In this document: one piece after another, positions 1 through 8,648 of the stretch
Numbering within the stretch: the stretch's first letter is position 1
Layout: each line of letters starts with the position of its first letter
NCBI RefSeq assembly: GCF_018336815.1
Contig: NZ_CP050497.1
Span: 1,488,001-1,552,000, forward strand
From: Treponema vincentii
GTDB lineage: Bacteria > Spirochaetota > Spirochaetia > Treponematales > Treponemataceae
Direction of reading: 5' to 3'
Length of the DNA: 64,000 nt
Position numbers and translations under genes: made by a program
The notes under the pieces: model-generated
Seen by the model: the letters and a program-made list of their open reading frames with translations, nothing else
Told to the model about the DNA's origin: nothing
The model's database searches: none

Positions 1-392
1 ACGGGGATTTTGCCGCAAAGATAGAACACCCGTCAGCGCAGATCGAAAAGGAATATGTCATCGAAACCACGCAGGACTTTCCGCCGGAGCTGCTCACCCG
101 CTTTGAACGCGGTATCCGCGTTGACGGCATTTTTTACAAATGCCGTTCAGCCGCTGCCGTGAACCGCCGTAAGCTGCGGATTGTACTTGTCGAAGGGAAA
201 AATAGAGAAATCCGCCGCGTGCTGGATTCCTTTAACTGTACGATAAAGCGGCTGGTGCGGGTTCGCATCGGGAACCTCGAGCTGGGAACCCTGAAAGCAG
301 GAGAGTTCCGCGACCTTACCGCAAAAGAACGGCAGGCGCTGCTAAACCTCGCAGCGGAGAGTCAAAACGAGGAGCGAAAGTACACAGAATAA
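1..392 (+). CDS. Pseudouridine synthase, RsuA/RluB family, 3' part
   Basis: The frame is open from the first base of the window and stops at 392, so the N-terminal part (S4 and most of the catalytic domain) lies outside. What remains, about 129 residues, has the C-terminal signature of the RsuA/RluB/RluE/RluF group: a DGDFAAKIEHP-like stretch at the start, an EKEYVIET segment, and the EGKNREIRRVL block near position 190-225. These enzymes isomerise one uridine in rRNA to pseudouridine. The target (16S or 23S) cannot be told from this part. The gene converges on the minus-strand operon that follows, with only about 5 bases between the stop codons. Confidence 0.85.
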   Translation, partial: GDFAAKIEHPSAQIEKEYVIETTQDFPPELLTRFERGIRVDGIFYKCRSAAAVNRRKLRIVLVEGKNREIRRVLDSFNCTIKRLVRVRIGNLELGTLKAGEFRDLTAKERQALLNLAAESQNEERKYTE

Positions 393-397
393 TTTTT

Positions 398-724
398 TTA
401 CTCAATCGTATACTCGATAAAGCCTTCCGCTTTCCGTTTGATGATTTCTCCGATTCCGGCACGTACGGTTCTGATATTTTTATACTGTATGTCGTCCATC
501 CCCTGCCCCGCTAAGGCATTATGGCACAGAGCTATGTCGCAACCGCAGTCCGTAAAATCATTTTCAAGATTCTTAAAATATTGCACAACATCTCCGGCAA
601 ACACGATTTCAATTTCCGCCGTATCGCCGGTTTCTTTGCAATAATTTCGGTAATTGACTAATTTATTTTGCAATTTAGCGATCAACCGAATCTTTTCTAT
701 TCTGAATAAAACTTTATAGTGCAT
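398..724 (-). CDS. DsrE/COG1416-like small protein
   Basis: Last gene of the seven-gene minus-strand operon. The 108-residue product from the internal ATG at 724 (MHYKVLFRI) fits the compact DsrE-like alpha/beta fold: a beta strand with YKVLFRI, a VFAGDVVQYF strand-turn-helix, CGCDIALCHNAL with two cysteines, and a C-terminal VRAGIGEIIKRKAEG helix. The IEIVFAGDV..Y and AGIGEII blocks are typical of the COG1416 branch found in many bacteria of unknown role. An upstream ATG at 772 would add 16 residues that do not look like the family, so I prefer 724, which has a weak GAGG upstream. No sulfur-oxidation genes are nearby, so the sulfur-relay role known for true DsrEFH should not be assumed. Confidence 0.7.
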   Translation of the reverse strand: MHYKVLFRIEKIRLIAKLQNKLVNYRNYCKETGDTAEIEIVFAGDVVQYFKNLENDFTDCGCDIALCHNALAGQGMDDIQYKNIRTVRAGIGEIIKRKAEGFIEYTIE

Positions 725-781
725 AGCTATAAGGGATCCTCTAAAAATATCAAGCCTAACGGTTTGTATCATACCCTTTCT

Positions 782-1975
782 TTAACGGTACGATTCAAAA
801 AAGCTTTCTAGGGAAAAGCCGTTGATAACGGTGTTTTTGCCGTAGTGCTGCAGGATGTTTGCCCTGCCTTCTTCCAGCTGCTCGGAGCGGATGCCGAAGT
901 GGATGGAACTGTCGGCTTCTACGAAGGCCGCGATGTGATCCGCCGCGCGGATCAGTTTACCGTCGATCCCGCGAAACCGAGGCGCCGAGTACGTTGTGTT
1001 CAGCTCTTCGCTTGTTACGCAGCGAACAGCACCGTCCAGTTTAATGCGGTTCTCAAATTCATCTTGAATAAAATACAGTACCTCTTCGCGGTAAAAGTCG
1101 TCCATCAGCGGGAGTAATTCCTTTGCGACAATTTCATCTTCAATATGCTTAACCACTTCGGGTAGGCGATCGGTCGCTTGCTTTACCGGAGAGATAATAT
1201 CGCGGGTAACCGCTTCCGGCAAGTCGTGGAAGAGCGCTGCAAAAAAGTTAATCGAAAGCCGATGTTGCGGTAGCTTAAGCGTGCGGCTCATTAAGAAAAC
1301 CAGCGCGGCAACAAAGTACGAATGCCCGAGTACCGTCGTCGCCGGAACCCGCGGCGTTTGATTCCAACGGGTTTGGAAGCGCAGTTTTTCAATTTCCGTA
1401 ATAAAATAGTACGGTTGTTGCCGCGTTGTCAAAAGCTGTACGCCCTTTAAGTCCATAAAATCGGCAATATCGGTCTCCAAGCATTTATCGATTTCAGTCA
1501 GCCGGAAAGGTTCGTTCACCATGCGGATCATATCTAGCTCGCGCATTGCCGAATACTTATGTGCAGCGCGCAGTACCCGAAAACTTATATCCGTAGGGTC
1601 AACCGGATCAAAAAGGTAGGCTGCAAATTCATCAAGAAACTGCGGATCGGTGATAATCGTCTTGTATTTATCGAGTACCCAGCGGTTCAGTTTTTTATAT
1701 TCTTCGGGATATTCCGAGCGGATAATGCGCTGTACCGGCGACTTCATATCGCAGAGCGCAATTCGGCGTAGCAGCTCAAAGAAGGAATTATTAATGATGG
1801 GCAGCCAATTGACCGCTTTCCCATTTTTTTCTTCATATTTGCCGATGATAAAGCTGAGAAACATTTTTTCCGCTGTCTTATCCATTTCGACGATATCGAA
1901 GGGGCGGACTAAATCGTTCCACCGCTGAATGGAAAACGCTTCAAAAAGTTTACATACAATTTCTTTGCTAAACAT
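782..1975 (-). CDS. HD-domain hydrolase (YfbR-like / HD_3)
   Basis: The 397-residue protein has a C-terminal half with the HD_3 (YfbR-type 5'-nucleotidase) pattern: GHSYFVAAL supplies the first histidine, FFAALFHDLPEAVTRDI the HD pair plus the EAVTxDI extension, followed by ISPVK. Such domains bind a divalent metal and remove phosphate from nucleotides or related substrates. The N-terminal ~180 residues are helical and match nothing I recognise, so the substrate is open. It lies 16 bases downstream of the helical protein gene and 9 bases upstream of the DsrE-like gene region, in the same operon as recN and nadK. The start ATG at 1975 is preceded by a purine-rich AAGAGAAA stretch. Confidence 0.75.
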   Translation of the reverse strand: MFSKEIVCKLFEAFSIQRWNDLVRPFDIVEMDKTAEKMFLSFIIGKYEEKNGKAVNWLPIINNSFFELLRRIALCDMKSPVQRIIRSEYPEEYKKLNRWVLDKYKTIITDPQFLDEFAAYLFDPVDPTDISFRVLRAAHKYSAMRELDMIRMVNEPFRLTEIDKCLETDIADFMDLKGVQLLTTRQQPYYFITEIEKLRFQTRWNQTPRVPATTVLGHSYFVAALVFLMSRTLKLPQHRLSINFFAALFHDLPEAVTRDIISPVKQATDRLPEVVKHIEDEIVAKELLPLMDDFYREEVLYFIQDEFENRIKLDGAVRCVTSEELNTTYSAPRFRGIDGKLIRAADHIAAFVEADSSIHFGIRSEQLEEGRANILQHYGKNTVINGFSLESFFESYR

Positions 1976-1991
1976 TTTATTTCTCTTTTGT

Positions 1992-2792
1992 CTATACTTT
2001 TTTCCGCCGCTGTAAATCTTTTTCCATCTTCTCAGACCATATTCCGATTTGCCGTTTTACTTCTTCCGCTGCGCTTCGCTCATTGAGCAAAATGTGTATA
2101 CGCCGCGTAGCTTCCAAATACTGAATAGCAATCCTGAAATCCTCTATACTGGAAGTTGCTGTTTCGTAGCGTGCGCGGTATTGATCGGCTGCCTGTAAGA
2201 GCAGTTTTTTTACTAATTTTAGATGGAACATCGTGCTTTCGTAATCAGGTGAGCGAGGATCAAACCCCGTCTCCGCAGTGTCCTTTAAATCGAGGATATT
2301 TTTAGCAACCGTTGCGTACCGCCCTTGGAGTTCCACAAATGACCATTTCCATTTGGTATTATCGCTGTATGCTCGAATGACGAGGTCTATCGCCAAGCCC
2401 AATTTTCTGATTAAATAAAACCGTTGTTTTTGAGGTACGTGTTCGATCTTTCGTACTTTCTCCTCATAGTCGGAAAAAGGAGCATCGATAAAGTTTGAAA
2501 CAATCTCTTCAAGATTGATAATGACCTTATATAAGGCCTTCCGCGCTTCGTTGAGCAGGGTTTCGTTTTTCCGATTCAAAAAGGAAACCGCTATTTGATA
2601 CATTGCCAAATAGAGTGTTACCATATATATCAGTTCATCGGCAAGCATGATTTTTTTATACATACTGCCTTCAGGATCTTTTGCGGTAAGCTCTGCCATC
2701 GCTTTTTCCTGTTTGAGTATTTGATTGATTTCCTCTTGATAGTAACGGAGTTGTTCTTCGTATATGTTTGTACCTTGCTGTGGATTATCCAT
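1992..2792 (-). CDS. Helical protein of unknown function
   Basis: Not recognised. The 266-residue product is strongly helical and charged, rich in Glu, Lys, Arg and Gln with long amphipathic runs (for example the first 40 residues with YYQEEINQILKQEKAM), suggesting coiled coil. It has no signal peptide or membrane segment, so it should be cytosolic. It starts 6 bases after the recN stop codon, with AGGATAACA before the ATG at 2792, and is followed closely by the HD hydrolase, so it is certainly co-transcribed. The position directly behind recN is suggestive but does not establish a repair role. Confidence 0.6.
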   Translation of the reverse strand: MDNPQQGTNIYEEQLRYYQEEINQILKQEKAMAELTAKDPEGSMYKKIMLADELIYMVTLYLAMYQIAVSFLNRKNETLLNEARKALYKVIINLEEIVSNFIDAPFSDYEEKVRKIEHVPQKQRFYLIRKLGLAIDLVIRAYSDNTKWKWSFVELQGRYATVAKNILDLKDTAETGFDPRSPDYESTMFHLKLVKKLLLQAADQYRARYETATSSIEDFRIAIQYLEATRRIHILLNERSAAEEVKRQIGIWSEKMEKDLQRRKKV

Positions 2793-2798
2793 ATCGTG

Positions 2799-4490
2799 TT
2801 ATCCTATATTTCCATACCTTGATAATAACTCTTTTGCGTGAATACGTGAAGCGGTACTGACCTCATCGCCTGCAAGCATCCGTGCAATTTCTTCAACACG
2901 AGTTTCTCCGTCTATTGTTTTGGCAGATGTGCGGCTTGTATGTTCGGATTGTATCTTCAGTATCTTAATATGAGTATCGGCAGCGGCGGCAATAACTGCA
3001 AGGTGTGTAATACAGAGTATTTGCTTATTACCGGCTAATTCTTTCAGATGCTCCGCGACGGTGCGGGCAACCTCACCGCCGATGCCGGTATCTATTTCGT
3101 CAAACACAAGGGTGTCCGCTTCGTCGGCAGCGGTTAGAACGGTTTTGAGCGCCAGCATGACACGCGAGAGTTCACCTCCCGACGCTATTTTGTTGAGCGG
3201 CTTGACCGGCTCTCCCGGATTGGTACTGATTAAAAATTCTACCGAATCGAACCCGTAAAGCCCTGCTGTCTGCTTGTTTCCGTTCGGTTCGGCTGCGGTA
3301 ACCTGCACGGTAAATACCACCTTGGGCATACCGAGGTTGGTGAGGGTAGTTTGAATTTTTTGTTGAAGCTCCGCTGCGGCGGCTTTCCGTTTTTGGGACA
3401 AGGCGGTACCGGCTGCAAATAATTTTGCTTCAAGCGCGGGGACTTCCTTCTCCAGAGCGGTTTTATCTTGCTCGCTTTCGCCGAGAGAATCCAGTTCAGC
3501 TTGTGCGGAGTCTCGATAGGCGAGGATATCCTTGATGCTTGCGCCGTATTTTTTCTTGAGCTTATTGATAAGAGACAGCCGCTCCTGCACCTGTTCCAGC
3601 CGGTCGGGATCAAATACCAGTTTTGAAAGATAGGAGCTGAAAAATTCGCCGATGTCCTGCATTTCGTAGTAGGCGTTTTCTATCCGTTCGGCATATTCGT
3701 GAACGGCGGGGTCGATAGCGGCAACGCTGTCAGAGATATGCTGTAGTTTTTTAAGCTGCGGCACAATGCCTTGTTCCTGCGTACACAGGTTTTGCAGCGT
3801 CTCGACCTGTTCATACAGTTTTTCATACTGGCAGAGCTTTGTTTCTTCCGCTTCAAGCGCATCGTCTTCTTCCGGCTGTAACCGGGCGTTGTCGATTTCG
3901 TCGATGACGAATGCAAGATAGTCTACCCGTTCGGTACGCTCTTTTTCGGAATGCCCTATCGTTTCCAGTTTTGCTTTTATTTCGGCGAGGCGGGTATAAA
4001 GGAGGCTGAATGTATGCACCTCATCGAGGATACCTGCATAGGAATCCAAGAAGCGGCGGTGTTCCGCTGTTTTAAAAAGGGATTGATGGTCGTGCTGACC
4101 GTGAATATCAACCAAAAAGGATGTAAAGGTTTCAAGCTCGGCGCGGGAAACTTGCGTGTCTTGAATCCAAATACCGCCGCGGCCGTTTTCTTTCAGTGTG
4201 CGCCGTAATAATATCCGGTTGTTTTCAGGCTCGATGCCTCGTTCGTCAAGCCATGCGGCGGCTTCGGGATGGGCGTTTGCAAGGTAGAACGTACCGGACA
4301 CCGCCGCTTCGGCAGCGCCCGTGCGGATAATATCTGCGGTAACCTTCCCGCCGAGCAAAAAGCTGAGCGCTCCGATCAAAATGGATTTTCCCGCACCGGT
4401 TTCTCCCGATAGCACATTCAAATGAGCGTTAAAATCGAGCGAAAGCTCGTCGATAAGCGCAATATTTTTTACCGAAATGGTTTCGAGCAC
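2799..4490 (-). CDS. recN: DNA repair protein RecN
   Basis: SMC-like ATPase that acts on double-strand breaks. The 563-residue length is normal for RecN. The Walker A motif GETGAGKS lies near residue 30-37, the ABC signature ASGGELSRVMLALK near 440, and Walker B LVFDEIDTGIGGEVA about 30 residues later; the residues between are coiled-coil arms with many Glu, Lys and Gln. The opening MLETISVKNIALIDELSL is diagnostic. The start is GTG at 4490 with a clear GGAGG five bases upstream. It follows nadK by about 20 bases, the usual nadK-recN pairing in bacteria. Confidence 0.97.
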   Translation of the reverse strand: MLETISVKNIALIDELSLDFNAHLNVLSGETGAGKSILIGALSFLLGGKVTADIIRTGAAEAAVSGTFYLANAHPEAAAWLDERGIEPENNRILLRRTLKENGRGGIWIQDTQVSRAELETFTSFLVDIHGQHDHQSLFKTAEHRRFLDSYAGILDEVHTFSLLYTRLAEIKAKLETIGHSEKERTERVDYLAFVIDEIDNARLQPEEDDALEAEETKLCQYEKLYEQVETLQNLCTQEQGIVPQLKKLQHISDSVAAIDPAVHEYAERIENAYYEMQDIGEFFSSYLSKLVFDPDRLEQVQERLSLINKLKKKYGASIKDILAYRDSAQAELDSLGESEQDKTALEKEVPALEAKLFAAGTALSQKRKAAAAELQQKIQTTLTNLGMPKVVFTVQVTAAEPNGNKQTAGLYGFDSVEFLISTNPGEPVKPLNKIASGGELSRVMLALKTVLTAADEADTLVFDEIDTGIGGEVARTVAEHLKELAGNKQILCITHLAVIAAAADTHIKILKIQSEHTSRTSAKTIDGETRVEEIARMLAGDEVSTASRIHAKELLSRYGNIG

Positions 4491-4511
4491 ATCAACCTCC
4501 GCGCCGCAGTG

Positions 4512-5363
4512 TTATTCCTGCAACGGACTTCCCGACCACGCTAATTTTGACCGGAGCGCCGTATAAAACGCTTCCGGCGAACATCCGATAAGTTTTAACC
4601 GGTGGCGCGACATTTGAATTTCGATTTTGTCGCCTTCGCAGAGCGGAAACAACTCCTGTCCGTCTATGGATACAATAACATCTTTTTGACGATTATGCAA
4701 AACCTCAATACGCATTGTACCGGAAGCAGGCAGTACGACCGGCCGGTTTGACAGGGAAAATGCCGCGATGGGCGTAAGAACAAAGGCGGCAACCGTCGGA
4801 TCCATAATAGGTCCGCCGGAGGCTGCCGAATATGCGGTAGAACCGGTCGGACTCGACACGATAACGCCGTCCGCCCGATATATGCCGAAAGAGATACCGT
4901 TAAAGGAAAGCGCGAGGTTGATCAGCTTTGCAATGCCGCCGCCTGAAACAACGACATCGTTGAGCGCATCAAAGGAGCCGACACATTCGCCGTTACGATA
5001 CACGGCGGTAGAAAGCATGAGCCGCTCGTGGTGTTCCGCATTTCCTGCAAGGTATTCTCCAAGCGCTTGTTTCCAATGCGCCGGTTCAACGCCTGCGATA
5101 AAGCCGAATTCACCGAGGTTAATGGGAAATACCGGTATTTTTTTCGGTGCACAGTACCGTGCCGCAAACAACACCGTACCGTCCCCTCCGAGGCTGACGG
5201 CAAAATCATACCGCTTCCGTATCGGTTTTGCCGGTGGTAAGCCGTCATATTCGTAGATATCAGCTTGAATCCCGTTTTCTTGCAAAAAGCCCAAGAGTTC
5301 CTTGGATATCTCCGCTGCGTGCGGTTTATAGGTTGTCAGGATGATAATGGCGTTCTTTTGCAT
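4512..5363 (-). CDS. nadK: NAD kinase
   Basis: Phosphorylates NAD to NADP using ATP or polyphosphate. The 283-residue protein has the family's GGDGT motif (SLGGDGTVLFAAR, about residue 57), the LNDVV segment, the NAD-binding SSPTGSTAYSAASGGP block around 170, and the C-terminal VSIDGQ strand. The start ATG at 5363 lies 9 bases after the stop of the DegT-like gene. Its place between the DegT-like gene and recN fits a single operon driven from upstream of cheW. Confidence 0.96.
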   Translation of the reverse strand: MQKNAIIILTTYKPHAAEISKELLGFLQENGIQADIYEYDGLPPAKPIRKRYDFAVSLGGDGTVLFAARYCAPKKIPVFPINLGEFGFIAGVEPAHWKQALGEYLAGNAEHHERLMLSTAVYRNGECVGSFDALNDVVVSGGGIAKLINLALSFNGISFGIYRADGVIVSSPTGSTAYSAASGGPIMDPTVAAFVLTPIAAFSLSNRPVVLPASGTMRIEVLHNRQKDVIVSIDGQELFPLCEGDKIEIQMSRHRLKLIGCSPEAFYTALRSKLAWSGSPLQE

Positions 5364-5372
5364 ACGTGTCCG

Positions 5373-6395
5373 TTACGGAAGTGTCCCCAATACCTTTGCA
5401 ATTTTTGCCGCATTATTGAGCCCGAGCCGAGGATAGAGCGGAAAGAGCACGGTTCGCAGCAACAGCGACGCCGCATTGATGCTTTTATTTTCTTCTTTTA
5501 AAAAGTCCGCAATAGAATTGGTAAAGGCGAGCTCTATGTCAATGTCCTTGCGGTTAACGTACTGTTTTACATCTTTAAAGCCGCTTTCCAGAATTACCGG
5601 AAAGGAATAGACGGGATTTTTTACTCTTTCGGAGAATACGAGCGGCTTATGCCTTGTCTGTAAAAGCGCACGGAGATACAACTCCCTCATTTCGTCACGA
5701 AGTAGGAGATTTTTTTCCATATTTTTAAGCTGCACAAAGGCGAGGGATGCATTGATGTCGGGTAAAAAATCGGTTATCGGAATGGTTTCTGCCATGTTCT
5801 TTAACACGGAGGCATTACGCCGTTCTACGGCAATCAGGATACCGCCGCCGCCGCCCGTTAAAATATCCCGTTCTTCAAGCCCCAGTATTGCAAACGAGCC
5901 GAATGTTCCCGCCCGTTTTTCCCCATACAGGGCGCCGGCGCTTTGGGAGATATCTTCGATAATCGGAATTGAAAGGGCGGTAAACGCTTCCATATCGGGT
6001 ACATTGCCGAGCGTTTCGTGCAGTACCAGCACTCTACCGCCTTGCTTGATCCCTTCTTCAATCGCTTCGAGCGTAACCAAGCCGGTCAAGGGATCGACAT
6101 CCAAGACAATCGGTGTAAATCCGTTTCGCGCTACTTCGAGATACTGCCACGAAGGAGCGAGCGCCGATAATAGTACGCCCGCTTTCTCAGGAAGGTCGAA
6201 CATCTTCAGCGCATAGACTAATGCCATCGCCGGACTGCGTAAAGCAATAGCACCATCGACCGCGTAGAGTTCGCGTACCAATTTAATGAGTTTTTGATTC
6301 ATCTCACCCGGACCGATTTTTTCTTCAACCATGCAGGTGAGTACGGCATCCATTTCCGAGCGGCGGATGGTAGAGCTATAAACGGGTATCGACAT
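5373..6395 (-). CDS. DegT/DnrJ/EryC1/StrS-like protein lacking the PLP lysine
   Basis: The 340-residue protein follows the sugar aminotransferase fold: IGPGEMNQKLIKLVRELY and a following ALRSPAMALVYAL block, VDPLTGLVTLEAIEEGI, and IPIIEDISQSAGALY, in which Asp148 matches the aspartate that binds the pyridoxal nitrogen. Where the family has a lysine before the T-G-E-G-G turn (TKNLTTGEGG type), this protein reads GLEERDILTGGGG, with Arg176 in the lysine position. An aminotransferase without that lysine cannot form the internal aldimine, so a different reaction or a binding role is likely. It starts 1 base after the cheW stop. No sugar-nucleotide genes are near. Confidence 0.8.
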   Translation of the reverse strand: MSIPVYSSTIRRSEMDAVLTCMVEEKIGPGEMNQKLIKLVRELYAVDGAIALRSPAMALVYALKMFDLPEKAGVLLSALAPSWQYLEVARNGFTPIVLDVDPLTGLVTLEAIEEGIKQGGRVLVLHETLGNVPDMEAFTALSIPIIEDISQSAGALYGEKRAGTFGSFAILGLEERDILTGGGGGILIAVERRNASVLKNMAETIPITDFLPDINASLAFVQLKNMEKNLLLRDEMRELYLRALLQTRHKPLVFSERVKNPVYSFPVILESGFKDVKQYVNRKDIDIELAFTNSIADFLKEENKSINAASLLLRTVLFPLYPRLGLNNAAKIAKVLGTLP

Positions 6396-6396
6396 A

Positions 6397-6870
6397 CTAG
6401 AAGGAAGTGAGCTTCTGTAATTCTTTCGGATTAAACAATCTGCGGATATCCAAGAGGATGAGATACCCTGAGTCTTGGCGGATAACCCCGTTGATATATT
6501 CGGTACCGATACCGGTAATCATCTGAGGCGGCGGCTGAACATCTTCTTGCCGTACCATAATAACACGTGCGATGCGATCAATTACAATACCGATCTTATA
6601 TTTTCCGATTTTAAGGATGATAAATCCTCCTAAATATTCATCGTCGCCGTCAAAATCCGCCTTTTTAAGATGGAACCGTTTATGCAAACTGATAATCGGT
6701 ATAATTTCATTCCGCAAATGGAAAAAACCTTCGACGTAATACGGTGCATTCGGGATCTGCCGAACTTCTTGAATCTTTACTATCTCTTTTACATCCATTA
6801 TATCAACACCGTAAAGCTCTTCGCCGAGCTGAAAGGTAACCAATTGAAACTGCGCGTCAGTAATCGCCAT
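6397..6870 (-). CDS. cheW: Chemotaxis coupling protein CheW
   Basis: Scaffold that links methyl-accepting receptors to the kinase CheA. The 157-residue product is a single CheW domain: QLVTFQLGEELYGVDIMDVKEI at the start, RQIPNAPYYVEGFFHLRNEIIPIISL (the conserved N-LR-G/N-E-IIP block) in the middle, and IKIGIVID-like second half ending in ILLDIRRLF. A strong GGAGG lies before the ATG at 6870. It is the first gene of the minus-strand operon that continues into the DegT-like gene, nadK and recN; no cheA is in the window, so this is a stand-alone copy. Confidence 0.96.
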   Translation of the reverse strand: MAITDAQFQLVTFQLGEELYGVDIMDVKEIVKIQEVRQIPNAPYYVEGFFHLRNEIIPIISLHKRFHLKKADFDGDDEYLGGFIILKIGKYKIGIVIDRIARVIMVRQEDVQPPPQMITGIGTEYINGVIRQDSGYLILLDIRRLFNPKELQKLTSF

Positions 6871-6993
6871 ATCTATCCTCCGCTAAAATTGATAACGCCG
6901 AACGTCAATAATCAATAAATAGAAGATACTATAATTTATAACTTTCTTCAAGCAGGTGGTAAATGCGCTATAGGCGTATATCGTATTTTTTTG

Positions 6994-7009
6994 TATACTA
7001 TCAGTTACT
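6994..7009 (+). promoter_or_regulatory. Candidate -10 box and very short leader of the patatin gene
   Basis: TATACT at 6994-6999 is followed after 10 bases by the ATG at 7010, so transcription would begin only a few bases before the start codon. There is no Shine-Dalgarno sequence in between and no good -35 at 16-18 bases. The segment TATACTATCAGT recurs before the tetR start at 25957. Confidence 0.4.
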
Positions 7010-7915
7010 ATGAAATGGGCACTTGTGTTATCAGGAGGCGGAGCCGCAGGGCTTGCGTATATCGGCTTTTTTAAGGCGCTTGAAGAATTGAATCTCCCTA
7101 AGCCGGACTGTATTGTCGGCTGTTCGATGGGTTCGATTATCGGCGGCTTATATGCAAGCGGAAAAACGGTACGTGAAATGGAAGCCGTTTTTGAAGAATC
7201 CTTTGATGTCAACCGATATGTCGGCGGAGGCGGTGTGCATATTCCGCTTTTTAAACACGCCCTTAATCAGATTATTCACTATGGTACGTTGATTACCCGT
7301 ATGCTTTCCGGCACGGGAGCGGATTCGGGAGAAAAAGCGCATAAATTCTTTTTGGAACTCTCCGGTTGTAAATCTTTTGATGACTGTACTATTCCTTTTT
7401 TTTGCAATGCCTTTGACCTTTGCAGCGGAAAAGAAGTTGTATTCAATTCAGGACTATTAGCGGATGCAATGAGGGCGAGTTCTTCTTATCCCGGACTCTT
7501 TACTCCTGTTAAGCGGCAGAATGAAATGTTGATAGATGCTTGTGTGATGGACAATACCCCCGTTTGGATTGCCCGTGAGCAGGGGTATAAAAATATTCTT
7601 GCGCTTACTTTCGGCTCCTTTGAACCGGTTGCCGCCTCAGAATTGGATACTTCGGTTGCAGTACTGATGAGGACGCTTACCTGTACTACTGCTCATATTG
7701 CGCTGCAGCCGAATGAATACCCTACTGCGTTTATCAATTTGACAAGCACTCGGTCTTCCCGTGATTTTTCAGACCCCAAAAAACAGATTGCGTTCGGATA
7801 TCAAAAAACAATGGATAACAAAGATTTGCTGCAAGCCTTTTTTGCAGAAGGTATTAACGGCAAGATACAACGAGCGCTTTTAACTCGAAAAACAAAAAAA
7901 GAGTACAGCGTATGA
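7010..7915 (+). CDS. Patatin-like phospholipase
   Basis: Serine hydrolase of the patatin/RssA group, expected to release fatty acids from lipids. The 301-residue protein opens with the oxyanion-hole motif LSGGGAAGLAYIGFFKALEE, has the nucleophile elbow GCSMGS (Ser39), and the catalytic aspartate in IDACVMDNTPV (Asp176); the usual DG pair is DA here. No signal peptide is visible. Length fits the small RssA-type family members. Its stop overlaps the ATG of the next gene by 4 bases (ATGA), so the two are translated together. Confidence 0.9.
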   Translation: MKWALVLSGGGAAGLAYIGFFKALEELNLPKPDCIVGCSMGSIIGGLYASGKTVREMEAVFEESFDVNRYVGGGGVHIPLFKHALNQIIHYGTLITRMLSGTGADSGEKAHKFFLELSGCKSFDDCTIPFFCNAFDLCSGKEVVFNSGLLADAMRASSSYPGLFTPVKRQNEMLIDACVMDNTPVWIAREQGYKNILALTFGSFEPVAASELDTSVAVLMRTLTCTTAHIALQPNEYPTAFINLTSTRSSRDFSDPKKQIAFGYQKTMDNKDLLQAFFAEGINGKIQRALLTRKTKKEYSV

Positions 7916-8292
7916 TTCCTATTTTCCGACGTTTGCGTGTTCTTGATTATTTTATTTTTGCTTCCATTATTACGGTTTCTTTATGGGCAGGTTTTCTTCT
8001 CTATACCGGAGAGAATCGTGCACAGCGGCTGGTGATCGAAACCCCGAGCGGTAAATGGATATATCCGCTTACCGAAACGCGCACGGTAGTTGTACCCGGT
8101 GCAATCGGCAATACGACCGTCCGTATAGAAAACAATACTGCTTTTATTTCCGATTCTCCGTGTCCCAATAAAACCTGTGTAAAGGCCGCAGCACTCAAAA
8201 ATGTGGGCGACTGGAATGCTTGTATGCCAAACAGGGTTTTTTTGCATATTGAGGGGAGTGCTCCGGAGGATATAGTCCTACCGCAGAATTAA
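7912..8292 (+). CDS. NusG-domain-II membrane-anchored protein
   Basis: The 126-residue product begins with a short basic segment and one membrane helix (about residues 10-30, LDYFIFASIITVSLWAGFLL) and then carries a NusG domain II-like fold with the characteristic SPCPNKTCVKAAAL cysteine pair and a final VFLHIEG strand. Proteins of this family are common in spirochaetes and Firmicutes, usually with the domain outside the cytoplasm; their function is unknown. It overlaps the patatin gene by 4 bases. Confidence 0.85.
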   Translation: MIPIFRRLRVLDYFIFASIITVSLWAGFLLYTGENRAQRLVIETPSGKWIYPLTETRTVVVPGAIGNTTVRIENNTAFISDSPCPNKTCVKAAALKNVGDWNACMPNRVFLHIEGSAPEDIVLPQN

Positions 8293-8441
8293 GAACTATT
8301 TCCGAATGTGGTTGGTTGATTACTGTATACCTACTCTCTTTACATAAAAAAAAAAAATCTATATGCTCTCAACTTAGTTTAAGATAGTGAGGCATCAGGG
8401 CAACCGGATCGGAAATATTTCAAGCGGTTGACTTCCTTTTT
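8293..8441. other. Intergenic region with a 12-base A run
   Basis: Between the NusG-domain-II gene and the first structured repeat. It holds an uninterrupted run of about 12 A (8346-8357), which could support a terminator or slippage. I see no open frame with a family match. Confidence 0.4.
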
Positions 8442-8634
8442 GTACGAAATTTTCTAAAATTTCGTACCGGTTATTTTTTATTAGAAGAAGGGCAATCGCA
8501 TCAGACACATAGGCACATATCGCAGAAGAATGGAGGTTGGACAACCATTTGAGACGCAAAGCGGCGAAATTCTGGTTGATAAACCTCCATTCTTCTGCGG
8601 GAATATCCCGAAAAAAGGCTGATGCGATTACCCT
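8442..8634 (+). repeat. Structured repeat A, copy 1 (193 nt)
   Basis: Reads 5' to 3': an AT-rich perfect hairpin at 8442-8467 (12-base arms, 2-base loop); a T-rich spacer; left outer arm 8490-8504 (ending CGCATCAG); left inner arm from 8521 (CGCAGAAGAATGGAGG); a central apical segment with CGCAAAGCGGCG; right inner arm ending about 8599; right outer arm 8619-8634 (starting CTGATGCG). The outer arms pair at 14 of 15 positions and the inner arms over 18 consecutive bases, with a small internal loop and then a CAACCA/TGGTTG pair. The element ends just before the proS Shine-Dalgarno. Copies 2 and 3 keep the fold with different stem sequences. Confidence 0.85.
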
Positions 8635-8648
8635 GAGTGAGGCATAGT

